Shown: positions 24,129 through 34,590, numbered from the stretch's first letter. The stretch is 64,000 nucleotides of DNA from Flaccisagitta enflata (GCA_965153355.1 OZ231128.1:44082001-44146000), one strand, 5' to 3'. A program made the numbers and translations. Notes: a model not told the origin generated them from the letters alone.

Positions 24129-24379
24129 CGCAGCCGTTGGCAAGTTGTTTTTGTTTGTAGCTCAAACGATGTTACTGCTTTTACGTTCTTGCCGATCCCA
24201 CAATAAAAATCCCACAAAAAAGTCAATATCTTTCGAAATATCTTTCAAAATATCTTTCGAAGTAGTTCACTGCTCTACACATCCACGCACCTTTTGGATT
24301 GGTTAATTGATTTCGTGTTCTTCACATGTCTCGGGTTAATCAGATGTATTTCAATTTCAATTCGGTTAAAATGATAGTG

Positions 24380-24430
24380 AAGATGTGATGATGATGATGA
24401 TGATGATGATAATGATGATGATGATGATGA
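24380..24430. repeat. (GAT)n microsatellite
   Basis: GATGAT run that merges into the TGATCGGGAAAAAAG start of X copy 1. Confidence 0.9.
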
Positions 24431-25029
24431 TCGGGAAAAAAGTCGAAGCCAGTCTTCGACTTTTTGACATGTTCCAGAGAAACATGGTTTTCATTTTCTT
24501 ATGGAGAAGTTAAATATCTTGACCAACTGTTTAGGGCCTCTTATAAAATTGATGGGATGAATAAGTTTGATGATTCTCTTTCATATGGCGGCAAAAATGG
24601 CGCCAAGCAGAATGCTCTACAACAAATAATTTTCGCATTATGATTTTGTAAAGATTTATTTACAAAAAATTAAAATTTATACAATACTAAGTAGGATCAA
24701 TAAAGGAATGTATTTATGTTTGTTTGAGCATGCAAATACAAGAAAACGTGTCTATGAGCATAGCTGCTCATTGGTGTGGGTAGGCCTTGATCTACAACTT
24801 GGAATTTCTAAGGCTGAAAGCGGATCTCGCTTTGAAAAAAACTCGCCCCCTGAAGTGTTGACTGTTGTTACAGGCTCTATACGCCACCGATCTAGGCGTT
24901 CTTGGTCTTGTTTGACGGAGATTTGATTTCTCTCGCCGTCGGCTTTAACTAAATATTATCATTTTCTTCTTAGGGGCCCCTAAGGGCCCCCAAAAAAGCC
25001 CTTATTGAATTTTTTTTTTTTTTTGAAAA

Positions 25030-25440
25030 AAAAAGTGGGGTGCAATCAATAGGAAATTGTTTGATTTGCCTAGATCCAAAATCTTGTATTTTCACTTTTT
25101 TCAAAAAACTTTAAAAATTTTTTGTCGCGCGTCAGGGACTTAGAAAAAAAATCACTAAATATTTTTTAGAAAAATGGTTTTCGAAAGTTAGGTGCTATCA
25201 ATAGGAAATTGTTTGATTTGCCTAGATCCAAAATCTTGTATTTTCATTTTTTTTTTTTTCAAACTTTGAAATTTTTTTGTATCGCGAGTCCCGGACTTTG
25301 AAAAAAAAAATAACAAAATATTTTTTTGAAAAATGGTTTTCAAAAGTGGGGCGCAGTTGATAGGAAATTGTTTTATTCGCCTAGATCCAAAACCTGTAAA
25401 ATTATTTTTTTCAAAAAATTTAAGAATTTGATTGGGGGCA
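25030..25440. repeat. ~150-bp tandem repeat, about 2.7 copies
   Basis: ATAGGAAATTGTTTGATTTG followed by CCTAGATCCAAAA recurs near 25050, 25201 and 25351 (third copy TTTTATTCG). Each copy then has a poly-T/A tract. It lies inside X copy 1. Confidence 0.85.
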
Positions 25441-25870
25441 AGCTCAAAGAAAAAACGGAAAGAAAGAACGTCGGTTTTCTCTTTTTTTTTTAAGTATGAA
25501 AAAGGCCGTAACTTTTAAACTATTGATGCGATTATCCTGAAATTTGAAATACTAACTGATGTCATGCTTCTCGACGTACGAGCTAAAAATCTCGATTGTG
25601 AACCGTCGTAAAGTTGGACGCACTTCTTTGCCTAGTGTGGGTGTTTTTGAGTATCATTTAGCTCAGTCTTTTTTTTCTGATTTTAAATGCGATAAATGAA
25701 TAAATATTTTGCTACATGTTTAAGCAAGCAGATACAAAAAAGTATGTCAGTGAGCAAAGCTGCTCATCTGTGAGGGTGTTTTTAAGTATTCCACTTTGTA
25801 TAGCTCATTAACTCAGTCCTTTTTTTCTGATTCTAAATAGGATGAATAAATAAATGAGCATGCAAATACA

Positions 25871-26010
25871 AACAAGGCCGGATACATGGCAATCCAATCG
25901 CGGCTGGTTGGGCAGGAGCAGAAATAAAAAAAACTGCTTGCAATTAAAAAATGTTACATTATGAACCGACGAACCGACCGACCAACCGGTTGTGTGTTTG
26001 CGACTAAAAA
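25871..26010 (+). mobile_element. H-family element inserted in X copy 1
   Basis: It starts AACAAGGCCGGATACATGGC and ends TTTGCGACTAAAAAG. It interrupts the X module GCATGCAAATACAA/AAGCATGTCAGT, which is continuous in other X copies, so the insertion site was an A-run. The terminal partner segments have decayed (5' AATCGCGGCT, 3' GTTTGCGACT). Confidence 0.75.
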
Positions 26011-26091
26011 GCATGTCAGTAATCATAGCTAGTTGTCTGGTTGAGTGATATTGAGTATTTTAGCTCATCTAGCTCTTTTGGCTCAGTTCTA

Positions 26092-26233
26092 TTTTAAGTT
26101 GCGGACACGCGACTCTATAAGAGGCTTTGTCCGTCTGTACTTTGGTCCGTAATGATCAAGTCAAAAAGTGGGAAAACGCGCCCCTGCCCCTGCCCACCCG
26201 TCTGCAACTGATGGCCGTGTATCCGGCCTTGTT
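26092..26233 (-). mobile_element. H-family element, class 3, inserted in X copy 1
   Basis: Hairpin end AGTTGCGGACACGCGACT; partner segments 26097-26106 and 26200-26209 match 9/10. The flanks CTCAGTTCTATT and CTGATTTTCAGTGCAA are contiguous in X copy 2 near 31709-31741, which proves insertion. Confidence 0.8.
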
Positions 26234-26360
26234 TTCTGATTTTCAGTGCAATCAATACATACAATTGCTTTTGAACAAGTAAAAAAATTTGCAATGACTG
26301 AAAAGTGATCAATGCTTACGACTTTTTTCCTCACGGCGACAGCCGCCATTACTGGAAGAT

Positions 26361-26479
26361 TTTAGCCGCTGGTTAGGCGACGCTGTGGGAGGCTGATTGA
26401 AGGAATGGACATGAAATTTTGCTTGACGCGAAATCGGCACCTGCAAGCGACTATGGATTGGCTGTGTATCTGGCCTTGT
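26361..26479 (-). mobile_element. H-family element, degenerate
   Basis: The hairpin end AGCCGCTGGTTAGGCGACGCT and opposite end GGCTGTGTATCTGGCCTTGT are present. Partner segments 26364-26373 and 26443-26452 match 7/10. It sits just beyond the right end of X copy 1. Confidence 0.6.
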
Positions 26480-27003
26480 TATTCTGCTTCATTTGGGTTC
26501 TTCACATAGCAAAAGTTTGGAGTATCCCTTAACCCTACGTGAAGGAGCAAAAATCATAAAGATGGCAATTTTTTTTTTTCAAAATGTTTTTATCTTCTGT
26601 TTTTGTTTTTGCCCTAAAGTTTCTATAGATTTCCCAGATTTCAGCAAAATCATATATAGTTTGGCTACAAAAAGGATAATTATTTGTTTTAGAAAATCTT
26701 GATCTTTATAAAAATAAACTAAAATATAAGAAGGCAGATTTACAATTCAATAAAAAGTAGAAATATGCAAAAGCTAATTCAAAGAATACCAGCATATTGT
26801 TTTATGCCACTGCATCATGTAAATTATGTCCTCAAAAAAAATTTTCTAAAAAAAGAAAGATGAACAATTTTTAATTAAAGAAAAATGGTAAGGGTCCTAA
26901 AATTAGCCACTCCGCATTAGGTGAAGAGGGTGAAAAGAAGTAACCAACTTTTGCTAGGTGAAGCACCCAACTGCTTCATGCTTTTTCCATTAGCGACTCA
27001 TAC
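26480..27003. other. AT-rich non-coding stretch
   Basis: No gene or known repeat. Poly-A/T-rich, with stop codons in all frames apart from one short frame. Confidence 0.45.
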
Positions 27004-27095
<92 letters not shown>

Positions 27096-27096
27096 T
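27004..27096. repeat. (CTGT)n-(CT)n-(CA)n compound microsatellite
   Basis: Three adjacent motifs in order CTGT, CT, CA. The same CTGT-CT order occurs at 43197-43322 and 56600-56700. Confidence 0.95.
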
Positions 27097-27718
27097 CCGC
27101 CGACAAAAGCAGCAGCGGCAACAGCAGCAGCAGCAGTGTTCGAGGAGAAGGACATCGACACAGCGCGAACGGAAACGAATGCACTGGCGCAGTGGATTCT
27201 CGTTCGTCTGGTTATTTCTATGCTGCTCTGCCTGTCTGTTCATTCAGATGCATGTCTGTCTGTCCCTTTGGATAATCCTTACTGTGTCCGTCTCTCCGTC
27301 CATTGATCCATCGGTAAGGGCGTTAAACCAGTGATGACAAAGCGATGCACTTTAGGCCGATTTCGCGTCGGCGCACATTGACAAATTAGTGACTGCGACT
27401 ACACATATACGGGCGTGTTTCAATTGATGAAAACGAACGCCTTCCTCCACGTTGAACGTGTTTACAGCATGAACACAAATTCAGGAACTACAACTGTTTA
27501 CAAGGGAGTGAGTGAAAAGAAGGCCGGATACACGGCAATCCAGTCGCGGACGGTTGGGCGGGAGCACACTGCGGATCCTACAAACCACCAGGACGTTTTT
27601 CACATTACTATGGGTTTCTCGTCAGTTTGGTATGGTCCAGACGTGCACGAAACAAGATCCAATCGTTAAAAAATATTTCATCTAGCCCTTTTTGATAAAG
27701 ATCACTTTTTGTGAAAAT

Positions 27719-27866
27719 CTGTTGCATACGCAACATATTTCGCGTATGCAATACATGTCTGTTGCATACGCGACATATTTCGCGTAAGCAACATTTATGT
27801 GTTGCATACGCAAAATATGTCGCGTATGCAACAGACCTGTGTTGCATACGCGAAATGTGCAACACC
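27719..27866. repeat. Tandem palindromic GTTGCATACGCG units, left arm
   Basis: About 3-4 units of ~43 bp, each nearly self-complementary (GTTGCATACGCGAMATAT then CGCGTATGCAAC). They are matched by an inverted array at 29220-29371. Confidence 0.85.
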
Positions 27867-28449
27867 TGTGTTACTATGAACGCGGAATTGTGCTACTTTT
27901 CAGTCCTTTCATCCACCCCACTGTCCGTCCGTCACAGTATCTTTTTTCTTTTTCTTTTTTTCTTTTTTTTTTTTTTTTGCATTTTTTTTTACATTTTTCA
28001 ACACAAGAGAAGACACATCGATGTGGATACCGCTACTTCCAAGGTCATTTTGAAAATTTAAGTCTGTCTGTCTGTCGGTCTGTCTGTCCAACTTTTTCTG
28101 AAAATGCTGACGCACGCGACTTGGGTCTAATGAGTCAATCATTCACACAGGAGGCTCGAATATGGGGTCGCGGGTCATTGACATTGTTTAAACTACAGTT
28201 GAATCCCGCTCCAACGGATTTCAAGGGACCAAAAATTTGTTTTCTATTATAGGCGGAATCTTATCATAGCCAACATAGAGAATAAAAGAAAATAGGTTGA
28301 AGGGACCAAAAAGTAGTACTTGCTAAAGGGAAGAATTTCATTGAAAGCGGGTCCGTTGGAACGGGGTTCAACTCTACTAAATCGGTTGTCTAGATGCTCG
28401 ACTGTCAACTGTGTGAATAAAGTCATATAGACCATTTCAACATCAACGA

Positions 28450-28534
28450 CCACAAAAACAACAACAACAAAAACAACAACAAACAACAACAACAAAAACA
28501 ACAACAACAACAACAAAAACAACAAAAACAACAA

Positions 28535-28586
<52 letters not shown>
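28450..28586. repeat. (AAC)n microsatellite
   Basis: AAC/AAAAC run inside the long H element. Poly-V and poly-L frames on the other strand are spurious. Confidence 0.95.
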
Positions 28587-28587
<1 letters not shown>

Positions 28588-28731
28588 TGTAGGAAATAGC
28601 TGCCGTATTGGTGGACATCATTATCATGACCAGGGTAAGGAGAGGATTCAAATTTGTTTGCCTCCTTTTGCTTTACCTCTTGTTTGACCTCTGCATTTTG
28701 TTTCGTTTGCTTATTGAATTTTGCTAAAAGA

Positions 28732-28894
28732 AACAAGGCCGGATACACGGCCAATACCAGTCGCGGACGGGTGGGCAGGGGCAGAAATGCGTGTTTTCCC
28801 ACTTTTTGACTCGATCACCACGAACCGACTGAACGACTAACCGACCGACGGACGGACAAAGCCTCTTATAGAGTCACTAGTCCGCGACAAAAAA
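28732..28894 (+). mobile_element. H-family element, class 2 terminal segments on a class 3 body
   Basis: It starts AACAAGGCCGGATACACGGC. The 5' AGTCGCGGAC (28759-28768) and 3' GTCCGCGAC (28880-28888) match exactly. The left hairpin arm is decayed (GTCACTA). The body (GCGTGTTTTCCCACTTTTTG, CTCTTATAGAG) is that of class 3. It is nested in the longer H element at 27517-29651. Confidence 0.8.
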
Positions 28895-29143
28895 GCAAAA
28901 CTGTTCAGCTACTGGGAAGTTAAAAAAACAAGGCTGGATACAAGGATACCCATTTTATAAACTCATGGATACTCATGGATACCCATTTTATAAACTCTTG
29001 AACTGGATTCGATTTTGTTTGCAATCCATTCAGCCATTAAATTGTAGTCAATAAAAAAGGGACTCCATTACCACACATTATTAGCACGTCACCCATCGCT
29101 ATCCTCTGAAATTCTCCTTTGTCTACTACCCTGGTCACCATGG

Positions 29144-29144
<1 letters not shown>

Positions 29145-29211
<67 letters not shown>
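29145..29211. repeat. (CT)n microsatellite
   Basis: Pure CT run beside the right palindromic array of the long H element. Confidence 0.95.
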
Positions 29212-29215
<4 letters not shown>

Positions 29216-29219
29216 TGGA

Positions 29220-29371
29220 CGTAACATATGCTGATTATGTCGCGTATGCGACATACGTATGTTGTATACGCGTAATATGTCGCATATGCAACATATGCGT
29301 GTTGCATACGCGAAATATTTTGCGTATGCAACATATGTGTGTTGCATACGCGAAATATGTTGCGTATGCAA
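29220..29371. repeat. Tandem palindromic GTTGCATACGCG units, right arm
   Basis: Inverted counterpart of 27719-27866. Units read TTGCATACGCGAAATAT then TTGCGTATGCAACATATG. Confidence 0.85.
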
Positions 29372-29651
29372 AAGATTTTCACAAAAAGTGACTTTTCTCA
29401 AAAGGGGCTAGGTGAAATATTTTTTAACAATTACATCTTGATTCAGGCACGTCGGGACTGCGTCAAAGTGAAAAGAAACCCATAGTAATGTGAAAAACGT
29501 CCTGGTGGTTCCCAGGATCCACAGTGAGCAGTAATGCGAAAACCGCTCGGAATTCAAAAATGTGACGGACCGACAGACGGACCGACGGACCTACCGACCG
29601 ACCTACCGACCGACACGGCAAGGTGTAGAGTCGCGTGTCCGCGACTAAAAA

Positions 29652-29728
29652 GTGAGCGACTCCGTGAACGGAGCATAGCGAAGCGGAACGTCACAAAGCA
29701 AGTGAGCGGAGTGGGCGGTGCCAGCAAA
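29652..29728 (+). repeat. Z repeat fragment between two H insertions
   Basis: GTGAGCGACTCCGTGAACGG and AGTGGGCGGTGCCAGCAA align with the uninterrupted Z copy at 32680-32760. The preceding part lies at ~27440-27516 and the following part (GAGCGACCAAGTAGCCCGTT) at 29943-29962. Confidence 0.7.
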
Positions 29729-29927
29729 AACAAGGCCGAATACACGGCTACCGAAGTCGCGTGCGGGTGGGCAGGGGTCATATTTGAGGTCACCAGGTCA
29801 TTTGGGCAGGAGCAGTGAGGTCAAAGAAATAAAATCATAAAAAAAAGTAAAGTGTGACCGACCGACCAACCGACCGACCGACCGACGGACAAAGCGGGTT
29901 GTAGAGTCGCGTGCACGCGACTAAAAA
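29729..29927 (+). mobile_element. H-family element, class 1
   Basis: AACAAGGCCGAATACACGGC to the perfect 16-bp palindrome GTCGCGTGCACGCGAC and TAAAAA. 5' AGTCGCGTGC (29755-29764) and 3' GCACGCGACT (29913-29922) match 10/10. The body has GAGGTCACCAGGTCATTTGG and AAAGTAAAGTGTGACC, the class 1 signature. It is inserted in a Z repeat. Confidence 0.85.
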
Positions 29928-30065
29928 AAAAAAAAGCATATCGAGCGACCAAGTAGCCCGTTCAAAACGCGATCATTTTCTCCAGAAAATCACTAATCGT
30001 TGATTGCGTTCATGAATGGTTATGAGCACGCAACGCCCATATCCATCTTGACCAGCGTCCCTAGC

Positions 30066-30068
<3 letters not shown>

Positions 30069-30149
<81 letters not shown>
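30069..30149. repeat. (GA)n microsatellite
   Basis: Pure GA run. Confidence 0.95.
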
Positions 30150-30151
<2 letters not shown>

Positions 30152-30267
30152 CCAACCAAGATTCACGCCAAAGCTTGCGTAAACGATTAGTCTTTCACTT
30201 TTTTGCTCCAACTCATTGGCTTCCAGAGAATACACCCAGCCAAAGTTTGCTTTTTTGAGAAGCGAAT

Positions 30268-30345
30268 GCGTTTGGTGTAGTGGTTAGCGTCGCCAGCATG
30301 AATATTTCTTCATTCTTATAGTTACGGTTCGAACCCTGGAGCAAC
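30268..30345 (+). tRNA. tRNA-like sequence (pseudogene or SINE head)
   Basis: GCGTTTGGTGTAGTGGTTAG resembles an A box with D arm, and GGTTCGAACCC is a perfect B box about 45 bases later. The D and T regions look right, but the acceptor and T stems do not pair well and the anticodon arm is unclear, so this is more likely a tRNA-derived promoter or a decayed tRNA than a working gene. Confidence 0.4.
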
Positions 30346-30529
30346 TTTTTATTTCGTCTTCTTTTTTCCGCTGATCGTCCACAAAACACGGGTTTCTTTG
30401 GGGCAATAAAAACAGCGTTCTAGTAGTGCTAGAGGTCTGAAATTTTATACAGCGACTCAGGAGGTCATCAGGAATAGAAAACAGCATTTATCGGAATTTT
30501 AAATTTTTTCTACTGGTCACGATACGTCC

Positions 30530-31205
30530 TTTAAAGTGAATGTTTTTCCAGTGTTTTTAAGCGGAACCGTCTTTGGCATCCAATCTGAAGCGAAAGAGGC
30601 GCATCCAAGATTGTAGAGATCACAAAGTTCTGAATGGGAAAAGTAAAAGAGAAAGGAGAGGAGGAGGGGGCGCTAATTATGGTGGGCAGTGTGTTAAAGG
30701 GGGCCGGTCCATGTCAATATAATAATGCCCTATACCTGAGGATCCGTAGAATGATGGTTTCTGGATGGGGGATGACGGAGGGGATGATAATGCGCACATG
30801 GATAGGGAAAGTCAATTAGATATGAAAAGAGTTTGCTCGCTTATCTAGGGGAAAAAAGGAGAAATCATAATCTAAACACCAATATATACAGTAAAGGCAA
30901 TAAGAGAAAAGGCACAAGGAAATGAGTCCACAATTGAGTCTTGGAATGATGGCTGAGTCCGGGGATGGATGATGGAGGAGGAGGATGAGGCCGGGGATCG
31001 AACCAGAGGATGAGGAGGAGGATGAGGAGAAGGATGAGGAGAAGGATGAGGATGAAGTCGGGGATTGAGCCGAGGAAGGAGGAGGAGGATGAGGACCAAA
31101 CAGGAGGAGGAGGAGGAGGACGGATGAGGGAGAAGCGGCGAGGAGGAGGATGGCGGAGGAGGACCTGAAGAGATATGTACATGAAATACGTGCTGTTTAG
31201 TGACA
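30530..31205 (-). repeat. Second part of the split 5' LTR
   Basis: TTTAAAGTGAATG to TTTAGTGACA, nearly identical to 14094-14774. Together with 21770-21821 it restores one LTR of ~723 bp. The next five bases AAGTC are the target duplication. Confidence 0.9.
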
Positions 31206-31875
31206 AAGTCAGTCTTCGACTTTTTGACATATTCGAGAGAAACAGGGTTTTCATTTTCTTATGCGGAAGTTGGGGCTCTCCTAGGGCAGATTGGGGCCTC
31301 CAATGAAATTTATAGGGTTAAGTAAATTTGATAATTCTTTTTCATTTGGCGCCAAGCAGAATGCTCTACGACAAATACTTTTTGCGCTATGATTTTTTAA
31401 AGATTTATTTACGAAAAATTTGAATGGAATTTTTTTTATTTTTTTTTATTTTGTGTAGGATCAATAAAGGAGTGTATTTATGTTTACTTGAGCATGCAAA
31501 TACAAAAAAATATGTTTACGAGCACAGCTGCTCATCTGTGAGGGCGTTTTAGCTTATTCAGCTCACTTAGCTTGCTTTTTTTCTTTGATTTTAAACAGGA
31601 TTAAAAAGATGTTTTGATTTAAGCATACAAATACAAGATAGCATATCAGTGAGCAAAGCTGGTTGTCTGGTTGAATTATTTTGAATATTTCAGCTCATCT
31701 AGCTCATTTGGCTCAGTCCTATTACTCTCTGATTTTCAGTACAACCAATGCAAACAATTGCTTTTGATTTAATCTGACAAATAAAAAAAATTCAGTGACT
31801 GAAGATAAAAGCATGGTGAAAAGTCACCAGTGCTTATGACTTTTTTCCTCACGGCGACAGCCGCCATTACTGGTA
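31206..31875 (+). repeat. Right part of X repeat copy 2
   Basis: AAGTCAGTCTTCGACTTTTT continues the left fragment at 14026-14048 and aligns with X copy 1 from ~24450. It includes the GAGCATGCAAATACAA modules and the CTTATGACTTTTTTCCTCAC end. Confidence 0.8.
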
Positions 31876-32271
31876 AAAACATATCTTGAAAAAATAAACA
31901 GAATATTTTTTTTGTCATCCACGCAAAGTAAAAGCAATTTTGCAATTTTGCAATTTCAGTGGACTCGCTCAAATTTCTGCCTTTTGAATCAACGGTAATC
32001 TCAAAACAATATCATGCAAATAAGGTTCTAAGAGCCGACAGCATTCCAATGTTTTGTTTGTATGTGTTCGTTGTTGGATTTTTTATAGTCTGTGTTTTGG
32101 GGTTGTGTGTTTATGTATGGTTGCATAAGTTTGAAGTTTCCATCTATGGATTCCAAAGCCGTGTTGTCCCTTGCATTTTTTTGGCCGCTCTTCACTGGGC
32201 TAGCTCTGCTTCCTTATTTCTTTTCGTTCATTTACTAAACCACCTTCCTCGTCATGATTTAACTGTATCAG

Positions 32272-32580
32272 GAATCGGAGTCGCGATTAAGTTGCGCGCC
32301 TATTACTCGGTCGCGCGTCAATCGACGAACAGAGGCAAAAGCGGCGCCGCCTTGTTCGATCGAACCATGCCAGAGAATACCACCATCGTGCCTCCATCCA
32401 CCGAAGTGGCAGATATCATGACATATCGAAGTGAAGATTCGAATGCCAGATATGACACGCCGCAGCCGTCAACGTGTCAAAGAATGGCGTCATCATCGAC
32501 TCAAATGGAAGCGTTGGACGTCGCCGTTTTGGCCGAGATGCAGTTGGACGCGCGCGCGTCACGTTGTCATCTGAACGGGG
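32272..32580 (+). CDS. Receptor-like gene, exon f (end of transmembrane helix and cytoplasmic tail)
   Basis: The acceptor AACTGTATCAG and donor GGGG/GTGAGA enclose 309 nt, entering and leaving in phase 1. Joined to exon e it completes the helix (IGVAIKLR) and supplies the basic stop-transfer sequence after it. The following ~95 residues are hydrophilic and Ser/Thr-rich, with tyrosines in MTYRSED and ARYDTPQ. The longer open frame starting near 31959 reads back through the intron and should not be used. G+C content is visibly higher than in the surrounding repeats, as expected for a conserved exon. Confidence 0.8.
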
Positions 32581-33102
32581 GTGAGAAAGGGCGTGTTTCT
32601 AGTAAAGATTAAAAACGCTTTTGTTCCCAATGAACGCAATTACAGCATGAACATGTATTTATGAATTTTACTGTCCCACAAGGGAGTGAGCGAGCCCGTG
32701 AATGGAGTGAGCGAGCAAAGTGAGTGTAGCGAGTGAGTGGAGTGAGCGGTGCAAGCGAATGAACGAAGCGAGCGACCAAGTGGCCCGTTAAAAACGCGAT
32801 TGTCTTTGACTAGAAACGCCTCCAAAATGTGAATGAGGGTGCATACAGTCTGCAACATGTTCAATGTTCAACTAACAATTGGCGTATATTTGTCTGAGGT
32901 TTGTGTCATTTTATTTGTGACTTTTGTTGGTAATTTTAAGCAGGTGGCTAACTAGGGTCATGGAGAGTGAGTATCAATCAAATGAGCGGATATCATTGCA
33001 TGACGCAGGGTATAATTGTATGAACAGTGTTTAAATAATTTTCACTGACGTAGCCCAATATGATGGTTCGATTTCATGAGTTTCTCCAAAAAATGGTCCC
33101 AG
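32581..33102. other. Intron between exons f and g, with an intact Z repeat
   Basis: A 522-bp intron beginning GTGAGA and ending ATGGTCCCAG. Positions 32650-32800 are an uninterrupted Z repeat (AAGGGAGTGAGCGAGCCCGT, GAGCGACCAAGTGGCCCGTT). Confidence 0.7.
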
Positions 33103-33461
33103 GCTCGATGCCTCTGGCTCCGCCGTCTGTCTCGCGCCCGAGATACGGCGCATCCCCTTGCGTGTCCCGCTCCATCTCAGCCGGTGTGTCACGCCACGTA
33201 ACACCTTCCGTACCGCGCTCAACCTCCGCTTGTGTAACACCGACATGCTCGAGATCCGCGTCACGCGCCTCTGCCTGCGTCTCAACAAAGGGGTCTTGCT
33301 CATTTCAGAAGCGGCACAGTCATGGTTGCTGCAACCTGGACAATACGCTGCCTTGTCGAAATACGGAATTGCTCCCACCACTTAGTCTGGTTAACAGTGG
33401 TTTCGATGCTGCAACTGAAGACGGAGACGATGCAAATCCAATTTACGAAGAAATAGAGTAG
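33103..33461 (+). CDS. Receptor-like gene, exon g (C-terminal tail with YEEI motif, stop)
   Basis: The final coding exon enters in phase 1 after AAATGGTCCCAG and ends at TAG (33459-33461). It encodes ~118 residues: a Ser/Arg/Cys-rich part, a Leu/Pro-rich part, and an acidic end reading DGDDANPIYEEIE. Phosphorylated YEEI is the classical preferred ligand of Src-family SH2 domains, so the tail plausibly recruits such a kinase; that is inference. A MITE begins four bases after the stop codon, so any 3' UTR runs through or beyond it. Confidence 0.8.
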
Positions 33462-33464
33462 ATT

Positions 33465-34014
33465 CAGTAAATCTCGTCTAAAGTCTAAACTTGAGATAAC
33501 GGGGGCAAGAGTTATAGAAGAAGGAATGCAGCCAAAAGAATGATATTTGAAGGATAGACTGGTAAAAGGATGCTTTATTGCCCATGAGAGCTGGTTGAAA
33601 TACATTTCCTTGTATTCTCACTGATATATCAATATTTTGAGAAATTTTTGAGGGATCATCGCCCAAAATTAAATTTTCAATAATTTTTTTTCACAGTATG
33701 TCATGTAAGAATGTCGCGTGTTTAGCAGTTGCCAGGGAGCATCACAGGGTTGTCACACATGGATACACTCCCAAGCAACTGCCAAACGAGCAATATTCTT
33801 ACCAAACATATTGTAGAAGGTTTGTAGCAAATTTGATTTTCAGCAATGCTCCCTTAAAAAATCTTTCGAAATATTGATATTTTTGCCAAAATATATGAAA
33901 ATGTGATTCCAGGGTAACCGACTATCATGGGGAATCAATCATTCTCTTAATAATTTATAGTCCAAAAATCAGTACCTAAGCTTCATTTCTCTTCCCATTA
34001 TACGACACCTACTG
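33465..34014. mobile_element. Palindromic MITE, copy 2 (550 bp), directly after the stop codon
   Basis: Left CAGTAAATCTCGTCTAAAGT then CTTGAGATAACGGGGGCAAG; right end CACCTACTG followed by TA. It aligns with copy 1 at 10585-11128, more diverged, with the left TA changed to TT. It would form part of the 3' UTR unless polyadenylation lies earlier. Confidence 0.8.
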
Positions 34015-34363
34015 TAGCTTATCATTGATTGTACGCAGTGGCCTACCTCAGAGTGACATCACCATAGATTGTGTTTCTGAATTGAACAAATTGAACAAAT
34101 TGAATTTTTGTCGGCATTTACGCCTTGGACGACCACTGTGTTCAACATGACCCCTTACTTCAATCATGAGTTGATGAGTGATGATTAATGAACTGATGAT
34201 AATAAAATTATGTACAATTGATTCACCGAACACTTGGATATGGACGACAATATGGAGCTTCAGAAAACTGTGTGTTTCAAACATTGTTTGCTTTTTCTAT
34301 CAAACAGTAAATAATACTGAATACAGTGTATATATACAGGTGACTGGCCTAATCAGGATGGAA
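34015..34363. other. Non-coding stretch
   Basis: No gene supported. A short inverted pair involving ATTAATGAACTGATGATAAT is present. Frames here run into the GAT array. Confidence 0.4.
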
Positions 34364-34364
34364 T

Positions 34365-34442
<78 letters not shown>

Positions 34443-34457
34443 TTGATGAAGATGTTA

Positions 34458-34531
<74 letters not shown>

Positions 34532-34590
34532 GATGATGATAATGATAATGATGATGATGGTGATGATGATGATGATGATGATGATGATGA
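34365..34590. repeat. (GAT)n microsatellite, ~225 bp
   Basis: Nearly pure GAT with few interruptions. Poly-Asp and poly-Met frames are artefacts. Confidence 0.95.

Larger units (their letters stand above)
24428..26350 (+). repeat. X repeat copy 1 (~1.9 kb with nested H copies)
   Basis: Starts TGATCGGGAAAAAAGTCGAAG with an inverted CTTCGACTTTTTGAC. It ends at TACGACTTTTTTCCTCACGG, whose reverse complement also contains GGAAAAAAGTCG, so the ends are inverted repeats. Inside are GAGCATGCAAATACAA modules (24723, 25855 and variants) and a 150-bp tandem array. H copies at 25871 and 26092 interrupt it. Other copies are at 14026/31206 and 42705. The family is not known to me. Confidence 0.7.
27517..29651 (+). 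mobile_element. Long H-family element, class 2, 2.1 kb, with internal inverted arms
   Basis: The 5' end AAGGCCGGATACACGGCAAT carries AGTCGCGGAC (27542-27551). The 3' end carries GTCCGCGACT (29637-29646), an exact match, followed by AAAAA. Immediately inside are two ~300-bp arms (27573-27870 and 29220-29520) that are inverted copies: GGATCCTACAAACCACCAGG on one side and its near complement on the other. Each arm includes tandem palindromic GTTGCATACGCGAAATATG units. The centre holds an (AAC)n array, another H copy and a CT array. The insertion splits a Z repeat. No coding region is evident. Confidence 0.75.

Noticed and set aside
31959-32612. A single-exon 217-residue membrane protein starting near 31959
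   Set aside because: The first ~100 residues are read from intron sequence (it also has an AG acceptor at 32270-32271). Only the part from 32272 fits the spliced gene.
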